From JACJXW01 sp964418125 (GTDB lineage: Bacteria; Bacteroidota; Bacteroidia; Chitinophagales; Saprospiraceae): a DNA stretch of 64,000 bases. The DNA is taken from positions 34,530 through 98,529 of the forward strand of contig CAYQKY010000009.1 in NCBI GenBank assembly GCA_964418125.1, written 5' to 3'. The notes under the pieces are model-generated. The model made no database searches, was not told the origin of the DNA, and saw nothing but the letters and a program-made list of their open reading frames with translations. How positions within the stretch are numbered: the first letter of the stretch is position 1; each line of letters opens with the position of its first letter. A program made the position numbers and the translations under genes. Shown here piece after piece: positions 1-7,900 of this stretch.

Positions 1-2641
1 GCCGGCGCCCGTCCCAGGTGATGCGTTTTACCCCCTTGCCGGCGCCCGCCTTCAGCTTGCGGACGACCTCCCCTGCTGCATCCCGGATGGTAAAGAGCAG
101 GTAAGGCTCTTCTTCCTTCTCCTCGGCGAGCAATTCCTCGTATGTGGGATACCGGACCGGCTCCCCTTCCTTGATCTTTTTCTTTTCCTCTTCACGACGC
201 TGCTCCCGCAGGGTCTTTATGTCCTCTTTGAGATAATAGGTGAAAGTGGCGCCAATGGGCGGATTGGGCTCCATATAGAAATTGCTGCCCTGAAAGCCCT
301 TCTCGCTGCGGCCCAGGGGCACGCTCTCGATGAACACCAGGCCGTCTTTTACGGGGAAAATGCGCCCTTCCGCCTGAAGGTTCTCTTCCGCCAGCTGGCG
401 CAGGGGGGAGTAGTCGTCCAGTACATAGAAGCCGCGGCCGAAGGTGCCGAGCACCAGGTCGTTTTCCCGCTTCTGTATGGCCATGTCCCGCACAGCGATC
501 ACCGGCAGGCCGGCCTTGAGTTGTTTCCAGTGCTGCCCGCCGTCAATGGTGAAAAAGCAGCCGAACTCGGTGCCGGCGAAGAGCAGGCCGGCCGCCTCGT
601 GGTCTTCGGCAATACTGTAGACAGACCCCCGCTCCGGCAGGTTGCTGCTGATGCTCGCCCAGGTGCGCCCCTTGTCGGAGCTCTTGTATAAATAGGGTTT
701 GAAATCGCCGTACTTATGATGGTTGAAAGCGGCGTACACCACGTTCTCGTCGTGCCGGGAGGCCAGCAGGTAGTTCACATAGGTCCGTTCGGGAACGCCG
801 GGAATGTTATTGACGTCTATTTCCGTCCAGTTGCCGCCCCCGTCTTCCGTTACCTGTATCAGTCCGTCATCGGTGCCGGCGTAGAGGAGGCCCTCATCGA
901 GCGGGCTCTCCGAGAAGGCCACGATGGTCCCGTAGGGCGAGGTCGAGGCGTTCTTGGCCACTGCATCTATGCTCTGCACCCGGCCCATGACGGGCAGGGT
1001 ATTGCGGTCGATCTGGCGGGTGAGGTCAGGGCTGATCACCTCCCAGGCATTCCCGCGGTTATCGCTGCGGAACAACTTGTTGGCGGCGAAGTAGATGCGG
1101 GTGGGGTTGTGCTCGGAAATGGCAAGCGGAGCGTCCCAGTTCCAGCGAAAGGCCGGCTCCCCTTCACCCGGCTTGGGCTGTATGCCGGTTTCCTCCCCGC
1201 TTTTACGATCGTAGCGCACCAGCACGCCGTACTGAGACTGGGCGTAGACGATGTCCGGGTTTTTGGGGTCTACCTGCGACTCGAAGCCGTCTCCGCCGTG
1301 GGTGACGAACCAATCCGAATTGACAATGCCGTTGGCGCTGCGGGTGCGGGACGGGCCGCCCAGGCTGAAATTGTCCTGGGTGCCGCCGTAGATATTGTAG
1401 AATGGCAGAGCGTTGTCGACCGCCACCTTGTAGAACTGCGTGACCGGAAGGTTGGGCTTATAGGCCCAGGTGTCGCCGGCGTCGAAGCTTTCGTAAATGC
1501 CGCCGTCGCATCCAACCAGGAAGTAGTTGGTATCCTCCGGGTCGATCCACATGGCGTGGTTGTCCACGTGCTTGTATTTTTCCCCTAGCGGTTTGAAGGT
1601 TTTGCCCCCGTCCTCTGTCCAGTGCATCTGGGTTTCCATGGTGAACACCACATCCGGGTCAGTAGGATGGGGCGTCATTTCACCGTAATAGTTGCCATGA
1701 GAGGAAGTGGTGTGGCCGCTGCGCTTCTCCCAGCTGGCGCCCCGGTTGGTAGAGCGGTAAAAGCCGCTCTTGTCCTGCGCCGCTTCCACCCAGGCGTAGA
1801 TCACCTCCGGGCCGGCGGGGGAGATCGCCAGGCCGATACGGCCCAGGTCAACGCCAGGAAGCCCCTTATTGGCCTTCTCCCAGTTCTTCCCGCCATCGGT
1901 AGTCTTGTAAATACCGCTGCCCGGCCCTCCGCTCACATAAGTGAAGACGTGGCGGCGGCGCTGATGGGCGGAAGCGTACAGTACATCGGGGTCGCGGGGG
2001 TCCATCACCAGGTCGGTAACGCCGGTATGTTCATCGATGGTAAGCACCGGCTCCCAGTTTTGGCCGCCGTCGGTGGTCTTGTACACACCCCGGTCGCCCC
2101 CGGCGCTCCACAGCGGGCCGATGGCGGCGACGTATACCACCCTTGAATCACGGGGGTCAACGATGACCTTGGCAATGTGCTCTGAATTTTTCAGGCCCAT
2201 ATTTTTCCAGCTCTTACCTCCGTCTTCCGACTTGTAGACGCCGTCGCCATAAGCAACGGAACGTTGGTTATTATTCTCTCCCGTTCCTACCCAGACGACA
2301 TTGGGGTTGTTGGGGTCGATCGTCACACAACCGATGGAATAGGAGCCTTCCCCGTCAAAAACGGGCTCGTAAGTGGTGCCGGCATTTTCGGTCTTCCAGA
2401 CCCCTCCGGAGGAGACGGCCACGTAATACACCGAGCGGTTGTCGGGATGAACGGCAAAGTCGGAGATGCGGCCGGAGGTCAGCGCCGGCCCGAGAGCGCG
2501 GAACTTCAGCCCGCCAACGGACAACTCTTCGAGATAATGCTTGGGGGTTTCTTCTTCGCTTTTTTTACTCTTTTGTGCCTGTCCGGGCAGCATCAGGGCC
2601 GCTGCGAACAGCAAGGCCAGGGCAAAACGGATGGTATTCAT
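1..2641 (-). CDS. Sortilin/VPS10-like BNR-repeat exported protein (C-terminus cut by window edge)
   Basis: An open frame runs from an ATG at 2641 to the window edge with no stop, giving at least 880 residues. The N-terminus is a signal peptide (MNTIRFALALLFAAALMLPG). The mature part repeats the beta-propeller motif of sortilin/VPS10 and BNR proteins: stretches such as GVYKSEDGGKSWKNMG and GVYKTTDGGQNW, each followed by DPxxPxVVW-like segments. This family is often annotated as glycosyl hydrolase in Bacteroidota, but the enzymatic activity is not established, so a binding or carbohydrate-active role in the envelope is only likely. The visible C-terminal end still looks like family sequence, so probably only a short tail is missing. 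A good promoter lies just upstream. Family call confident, function uncertain. Confidence 0.85.
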   Translation of the reverse strand, partial: MNTIRFALALLFAAALMLPGQAQKSKKSEEETPKHYLEELSVGGLKFRALGPALTSGRISDFAVHPDNRSVYYVAVSSGGVWKTENAGTTYEPVFDGEGSYSIGCVTIDPNNPNVVWVGTGENNNQRSVAYGDGVYKSEDGGKSWKNMGLKNSEHIAKVIVDPRDSRVVYVAAIGPLWSAGGDRGVYKTTDGGQNWEPVLTIDEHTGVTDLVMDPRDPDVLYASAHQRRRHVFTYVSGGPGSGIYKTTDGGKNWEKANKGLPGVDLGRIGLAISPAGPEVIYAWVEAAQDKSGFYRSTNRGASWEKRSGHTTSSHGNYYGEMTPHPTDPDVVFTMETQMHWTEDGGKTFKPLGEKYKHVDNHAMWIDPEDTNYFLVGCDGGIYESFDAGDTWAYKPNLPVTQFYKVAVDNALPFYNIYGGTQDNFSLGGPSRTRSANGIVNSDWFVTHGGDGFESQVDPKNPDIVYAQSQYGVLVRYDRKSGEETGIQPKPGEGEPAFRWNWDAPLAISEHNPTRIYFAANKLFRSDNRGNAWEVISPDLTRQIDRNTLPVMGRVQSIDAVAKNASTSPYGTIVAFSESPLDEGLLYAGTDDGLIQVTEDGGGNWTEIDVNNIPGVPERTYVNYLLASRHDENVVYAAFNHHKYGDFKPYLYKSSDKGRTWASISSNLPERGSVYSIAEDHEAAGLLFAGTEFGCFFTIDGGQHWKQLKAGLPVIAVRDMAIQKRENDLVLGTFGRGFYVLDDYSPLRQLAEENLQAEGRIFPVKDGLVFIESVPLGRSEKGFQGSNFYMEPNPPIGATFTYYLKEDIKTLREQRREEEKKKIKEGEPVRYPTYEELLAEEKEEEPYLLFTIRDAAGEVVRKLKAGAGKGVKRITWDGRR

Positions 2642-2665
2642 ATCAGCTCATTTTTTAAGTGGCGA

Positions 2666-2697
2666 TAAATGTAGGGAAAATGGGGTTTATGGACAAA
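2666..2697 (-). promoter_or_regulatory. Bacteroidota-type promoter of the BNR-repeat gene
   Basis: Read on the minus strand, TTTG (2694-2697) is followed after 20 bases by TACATTTA (2666-2673). This is one base away from the TAnnTTTG -7 consensus, with the expected spacing. The predicted leader to the ATG at 2641 is about 18 bases. Confidence 0.6.
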
Positions 2698-2806
2698 TAA
2701 GGCTCGCCTGGTGTATTCTTCCCGCATTAAATTTTCTTTAACATATCCCTGAAGTGACTTTTCCGGCCCCCCTGGGTCAAAAAGGCATAATCAAAATCCA
2801 GAAAGC

Positions 2807-3223
2807 ATGAAGATCCAGAAAATCCTTTCCCTTTGTTTGGCGATCGCCCTGACGTTTGCCTTTGCTCAGGCCGCTCAGGCCCAGGCCGTGAACAAAACTT
2901 CCAGAAAAGAGAAGCAGGAAACCAGGATGGAGAAGCCGCAGAAAGGCGGGGAAGTAAAAGCGGACAATCAGGAGAAGCCCGCTAAGCCGACAGAAAAGGA
3001 GCAGGCCCAGGCAGAGAAGAACAAGGAAAAAATGAAAGCCCGGGGCAATAAAGACAGGGCGAAGAAAGAAAATAAGGGCAAAGCTTACGGCAAAAACAAG
3101 AAGGGGCTGAGCGGAAAGGAATTCGGACAGCAGCGCGCCGCTGATGCCAAAGAGAAGGGGGATAAAGAAAAGCCGGTGAAACAGAAGAAGCCCGGCAAGG
3201 GAAGCCCCAAGGGCAGGAGGTAG
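2807..3223 (+). CDS. Small Lys-rich exported protein, unknown function
   Basis: 138 residues. An N-terminal signal peptide (MKIQKILSLCLAIALTF, AQA cleavage region near residue 25) precedes a highly charged, low-complexity tail made almost entirely of K, E, A, G, Q and P (for example KGKAYGKNKKGLSGKEFG). No folded domain or catalytic motif can be seen; the tail should be disordered and strongly basic. The gene stands alone, with a good terminator directly after it. Comparable Lys/Glu-rich exported proteins occur in Bacteroidota without a known role; binding of acidic polymers is speculation. Confidence 0.7.
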   Translation: MKIQKILSLCLAIALTFAFAQAAQAQAVNKTSRKEKQETRMEKPQKGGEVKADNQEKPAKPTEKEQAQAEKNKEKMKARGNKDRAKKENKGKAYGKNKKGLSGKEFGQQRAADAKEKGDKEKPVKQKKPGKGSPKGRR

Positions 3224-3255
3224 CACTGGCATACTATGAAAAAAACTTAGCCGAG

Positions 3256-3291
3256 GCCCGTCATCCTAAAAGATGGCGGGCTTTGTTTTTT
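3256..3291 (+). terminator. Rho-independent terminator of the Lys-rich gene
   Basis: Stem GCCCGTCATC (3256-3265) pairs with GATGGCGGGC (3272-3281) with one G-U pair and a 6-base loop, followed by TTTGTTTTTT. The T tract overlaps the -33 region of the next gene's promoter. Confidence 0.85.
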
Positions 3292-3309
3292 CCTCAAATA
3301 TTATATTTG
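3282..3309 (+). promoter_or_regulatory. Promoter of the Na+/H+ antiporter gene
   Basis: TATATTTG at 3302-3309 fits TAnnTTTG exactly; a TTTG lies at 3282-3285, 16 bases upstream, slightly short of the usual spacing. The ATG follows 24 bases after the -7 box. Confidence 0.55.
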
Positions 3310-3332
3310 CGGCAGGACAAAACTCACACCGC

Positions 3333-4589
3333 ATGGACCTCTTTGCCGTACTCACCTTTCTGATCGTGCTCTCCGCTATCTTTGGCTATATCAACGTGCG
3401 TTTCCTGAAGCTGCCCATTACCATCGGGCTGATGATCATCTCCATGGTTTTTTCCCTTCTGGTGCTGGCCCTGGGGCAGGCCGTCCCCACTCTGCTGGAA
3501 TGGGAGTCGAGCCTTGTGCGGGAGATCGACTTTCAGGAGTTGCTCATGGAAGGGATGCTCAGTTTCCTGCTTTTCGCCGGCGCCCTGCACGTAGATTTCC
3601 GGCAGTTGAAGGAGCAGCGCTGGCCGATCATCCTTTTTGCTACGCTGGGCGTGGCCACCTCCACCTTTATCGTTGCCGGGCTGATATTCGGAGTGATGCA
3701 ACTGCTGGGGGCGGGGCTACCGTTTCTCCATTGCCTGTTGTTCGGCGCCCTCATATCTCCAACCGACCCCATTGCGGTGCTGGGCATCCTGAAGAAGGCC
3801 GGCGTTCCGAAAAAGCTGGAAGTGAAGATCGTTGGGGAGAGCCTTTTCAACGACGGCATCGGGGTGGTGGTATTTGTCACGATCTATCAGATCGCCCAGG
3901 CTGGGGCCGGCCATTTTGAAATGTCGGAAGTAGGCCTTTTGTTCCTCGAAGAAGTCGGAGGCGGGATCGTCCTGGGCCTGGGCCTGGGTTACCTGGCCTA
4001 TCATCTGATGCGCACCATTGACAATTACGAGACGGAAGTGCTGATCACCCTGGCTATTGTCATGGGCGGATACCTTCTGGCGCGGTCCCTTCATTTCTCC
4101 GGGCCGCTGGCCATGGTCGTAGCCGGCCTGATGGTTGGCAACGAGCGTTTCCGCACCAGCTCGATGTCGAAAGTCACCGAAACCTATGTTGATAAGTTCT
4201 GGGAACTGATAGATGTATTGCTCAATGCCGTCTTGTTCGTAATTATCGGGCTGGAGATCCTCATTCTACCCTTCGAACGACAGTTTTTAATAGCCGGCCT
4301 GCTGGCAATCCCCCTCACGCTGCTTGCCCGTGCCCTGGCCCTGGCCGGGCCGATCGCCCTATTCAAAAAACGCTTGGAATTTGTACCCAGGACCAACCTG
4401 ATCATGACCTGGGGCGGGCTGAGAGGGGGCATTTCCATCGCCCTTGCCCTCTCCCTGGCCGAACACATGAGCCGAACCCCGCTCCTGACAATAACTTACA
4501 TAGTCGTTATCTTTTCCATCATCGTCCAGGGGCTTTCGGTCGGAGAACTCGTAAAACGAACCCAACTGGAAAAAGCAGGGGAGGAATAA
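3333..4589 (+). CDS. CPA1-family Na+/H+ antiporter (NhaP/YjcE type)
   Basis: 418 residues from the ATG at 3333 (MDLFAVLTFLIVL). An in-frame ATG exists at 3273, but it lies upstream of the promoter -7 box and inside the preceding terminator region, so I reject it. About 12 hydrophobic membrane segments are visible. Family signatures are GALISPTDPIAVLGILK near residue 145, the ND motif ESLFNDGIGVVVF near 170, and the conserved late helix MTWGGLRGGISIALALSL near 370. The protein should exchange Na+ (or K+) for H+ across the inner membrane for pH and ion homeostasis. It lacks the long C-terminal regulatory tail of some relatives. Monocistronic. Confidence 0.9.
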   Translation: MDLFAVLTFLIVLSAIFGYINVRFLKLPITIGLMIISMVFSLLVLALGQAVPTLLEWESSLVREIDFQELLMEGMLSFLLFAGALHVDFRQLKEQRWPIILFATLGVATSTFIVAGLIFGVMQLLGAGLPFLHCLLFGALISPTDPIAVLGILKKAGVPKKLEVKIVGESLFNDGIGVVVFVTIYQIAQAGAGHFEMSEVGLLFLEEVGGGIVLGLGLGYLAYHLMRTIDNYETEVLITLAIVMGGYLLARSLHFSGPLAMVVAGLMVGNERFRTSSMSKVTETYVDKFWELIDVLLNAVLFVIIGLEILILPFERQFLIAGLLAIPLTLLARALALAGPIALFKKRLEFVPRTNLIMTWGGLRGGISIALALSLAEHMSRTPLLTITYIVVIFSIIVQGLSVGELVKRTQLEKAGEE

Positions 4590-4620
4590 TAGCCTTCCGC
4601 AAAAAGAAAGCGCAAATGAA

Positions 4621-4650
4621 TTGATTTTTCGAATATATATACTATTTTTG
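4621..4650 (+). promoter_or_regulatory. Promoter of the giant subtilase gene
   Basis: TTG (4621-4623), a 19-base gap, then TATTTTTG (4643-4650): an exact fit to the Bacteroidota TTG-N19-TAnnTTTG layout. Transcription should start near 4656, giving an unusually long leader of about 285 bases before the ATG at 4940. Confidence 0.7.
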
Positions 4651-4655
4651 CATAA

Positions 4656-4939
4656 GATCATTTTCCCGGTTGCCATAAAGAGCCTACTTTACCCAGCACG
4701 CCGCAACCGTGGCCGGCTCAGTCAGAGCCGTCAACCGTATTTCCAATAACATTAGGAGAAGACTACACCTGGAAACGGCTGTTCTGTGCAGTGCGGGCCC
4801 CGCCCCTCACCCTGTTTGTTATTTGTCCGTTCCCAGAGGTACAAAATGATTGAATCCGGGCCGTCCTGCCTCCGGGCAAGCCAGCCGCGGTATCTATAGC
4901 CAGCAGGACTTTATTACCGAATATGCACAAAGACTACCC
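4656..4939 (+). other. Long untranslated leader with a perfect hairpin
   Basis: This gene-free stretch holds the predicted 5' leader of the subtilase mRNA. The clearest structure is CGGCTC (4714-4719), AGTCA loop, GAGCCG (4725-4730). No known riboswitch fits over its whole length. A TTG at 4850 opens the same frame but gives no signal peptide at the N-terminus, so I do not use it. Confidence 0.4.
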
Positions 4940-7900
4940 ATGAGATACACCATTTTGAGCCTCCTGGTATTCCTGTCGGGAATATTCAGAAACCAATTGA
5001 CAGCTCAGGACTACAGCATTCGTTTCCGTTCCGGCGAAGTCTCTCCTTCCGGTTTTTATACAGGCGGCCGGATCCCCAAAAACGATCGTGGCCTTACCGG
5101 GAGCACTTATGAAGGCAACTATTACCTCCTCCTCCAGTTCAGCGCCATCCCATCCTCTGCTGAGCGGGAAGCGCTGAAAGAAAGGGGAGTGGAGTTGTTC
5201 GATTACATTCCCAATTATGCCTACCTCGCAAAAGTGCCGGTAAACATCAGCCTGAGCACGCTGGGGGTAAGGGGAATTTACCTATATCAGCCCAGCCACA
5301 AACTTTCCGGCGGCCTGGCCGGCGGCCACTACCCTGCCTATGCCTATGAAAACGGCCAACTTCAACTTTGGGTACACCCCTGGCCTTCCGTACCGGTTGG
5401 CAGCCTGAAGCCCGCTCTGGAAGCTGAAGGGTTCAGGGCCGGCAATCCAAAAGGCGGAGCCATTCCGGTTCGCATAGCCGACAGCCTGCTCCTGCAACTG
5501 GCAGCCCACCCGGGCATCCGGTATGTGAGCCTGCCCGAGCCCCCTGCCCAAAAAGAAGGCATCGCCGGGCGCAGCGCCATGCGGCTCAACCTGTTGAGCA
5601 ATGGGTACGGGTCAGGGCTGGATGGGGCCGGCGTGAGCATTGCCATCGGCGATGACGGGGGCGTGAACCACGAGGATTTCCGGGGGCGCCTTTTTGACCA
5701 TACCTACACCGACTATGGCGAGCACGGAGACATGACCGCCGGACTGGCCATCGGCGCCGGCAATATCGATCCGAGGGGGATAGGCATGGCGCCCGGGGCT
5801 ACGCTCCACCTCTATGATATAGGATACTATCCCCACATCACCAACGCCCCGCAATTTTATCAGCAATATGGCACTGTCATCACATCCACCTCCTACAGCG
5901 AAGGCTGCGGAGGAGCTTACACCTTTTCCGCCCAGGAGGTCGACAGGCAGGTAAAGCAATTGCCCCAGCTTCTGCATGTCTTTTCCGCCGGCAACAGCGC
6001 CGCCTTCACCTGTAGCCCTGCATACGGGGGGCTGGTTGACTCCGACGGGTACAGCTTCAGCAACATTACCGGCGGCCGTAAAGCGGCCAAGAATGTCCTT
6101 GCCGTAGCCAACCTGTACTATAATGGCCTACGGGCCAGTTCCAGCAGCCGGGGCCCGGCTGAGGACGGCCGCATCAAGCCGGATATCAGCGCCTTTGGGC
6201 AGGGAACATATACCACCGCCGCCAACAATACCTATCAGGAGGGCAGTGGAACCAGCGCCGCCGCCCCCAGCGTCGCCGGAGCGGCGGCAATACTGGTGCA
6301 GGCCTACCGCCAGCAAAACAATGGCGCCGACCCGCCCTCGGCACTCATAAAAGCCGCTATCCTCAATACCGCCGAAGACCTCGGCCGGCCCGGCCCCGAC
6401 TACGACTACGGCTGGGGCCAAATGCATGCCGGCCGCGCTCTGGAGGCCATTCAGGAGGGCAGGTACTTCAGCGGATCCGTAGCCAACGGCGGCCAAAACA
6501 CCCACCTGATCAGCATCCCCGCCGGCGTTAAGGAAGTCCGGGTGATGCTCTACTGGACGGACCCCGAAGGCTCCCCCGTAGCTGCCAAAGCCCTGGCCAA
6601 TGACCTGGACCTCACTCTTACCTCTCCCAACGGCGCCACCTACCGCCCCTGGGTATTGAGCACCTACCCCCATATCGACAGCCTTACCCGCCCGGCTTTC
6701 CGGGGCACGGACAGGGTCAACAATGTGGAACAGGCCGTTCTGCAAGACCCCGCTCCGGGCTCCTATTCCATCCGAGCCCGGGGGTTTCTTCTGGGGCAGG
6801 GGCCTCAACAGTACTACATCGTCTATTCCTTTATTCAGGATGAGATCCGGGTTACCTACCCCGCCGGAGGAGAACAATTCGTTCCGGGTGTTCCGGAGGC
6901 CATCCGCTGGGATGCCTACGGAAACAATGGGAGTTTTACGCTCCAATACTCCGCCAATGGAGGATCTTCCTGGATCACCATCAGCAATGACGTTTCCGGC
7001 AGCCGCCGGTCCTACAGCTGGCTCTCGCCCAACCTCATCACCGGGCAGGCCCGCATACGGGTACTGAGGAACGGCCAGGCCGGGCAATCCCCGGGCAATT
7101 TCAGCATCCTCGGTGTTCCCGATTTTCTGGTGGACTCCGGGCCGGCCGGCAGGGTGCGCGTCAGCTGGGCGCCCGTTACCGGCGCCAGCCACTATGATGT
7201 CTTTACCCTCGGCCAGCACGTTATGGAGGTTGCCGCTTCTACCACTGAGAGCTTTGCCGACCTGCCTGCCATTGCCGGGCAGGGGCAGTGGTACAGCGTC
7301 CGCGCACGCTACGGCGATCAGATCGTGGGGCAACGGGCGGTAGCCAGGTACTATGTCTACTATCCCTGTGAAACCACAGTATCTCTGACGCTTCACTTCG
7401 ACAACTACCCGGGTGAGACTCACTGGAGGATCGCCAGCCCCGCCGGCGAAGCCCTGGCTTCAGGAGGGCCTTACACCAACCAGGCGATCGGTTCCACCCT
7501 TACCATTGAGGAATGCCTTCCTTTCGGCTGTTTCGACCTAACCTTCTTTGACACCTACCAGAACGGCATGTGCTGCAATTTCGGTAACGGTTATTACGAA
7601 CTGCGTGATGCGCAGGGGAACCTCCTCGCTTCCGGCGGCCAGTTCGGCAGGTCGGAAACCAGCCGTTTCTGCCTGGGCGGCGCCGCCCCTCTGCAGGCGA
7701 GCGCCGGCGCCCTTGCCCACGTCAGCTGCTCCGGCGGGAATAACGGCGTGGCGACAGTTGCGGCCAGTGGCGGCTCCGGCAGTTATACCTACCTCTGGAG
7801 CAACGGCGCCACTACTGCTACTATCGGGGGGCTGAGCGCCGGCGCCTATTCCGTTACCGTTTCCGACGGGCAGAGCGAGGTGCAGGCAACGGTAAATATT

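Noticed and set aside
716..2668. Plus-strand frames of 290, 174 and 134 codons
   Set aside because: They are antisense to the BNR-repeat protein, whose repeats and signal peptide are unmistakable.
4690..4760. A cobalamin-riboswitch-like stretch (CCGCAACCGTGG followed by CAGTCAG) in the subtilase leader
   Set aside because: Only fragments of the consensus appear, the long 5' arm of a cobalamin riboswitch has no room downstream of the promoter, and the gene is not B12-related.
6128..7423. 431-codon minus-strand open frame within the giant subtilase
   Set aside because: Antisense to a clear protease gene, Gly/Val-rich with no domain; a high-GC shadow.
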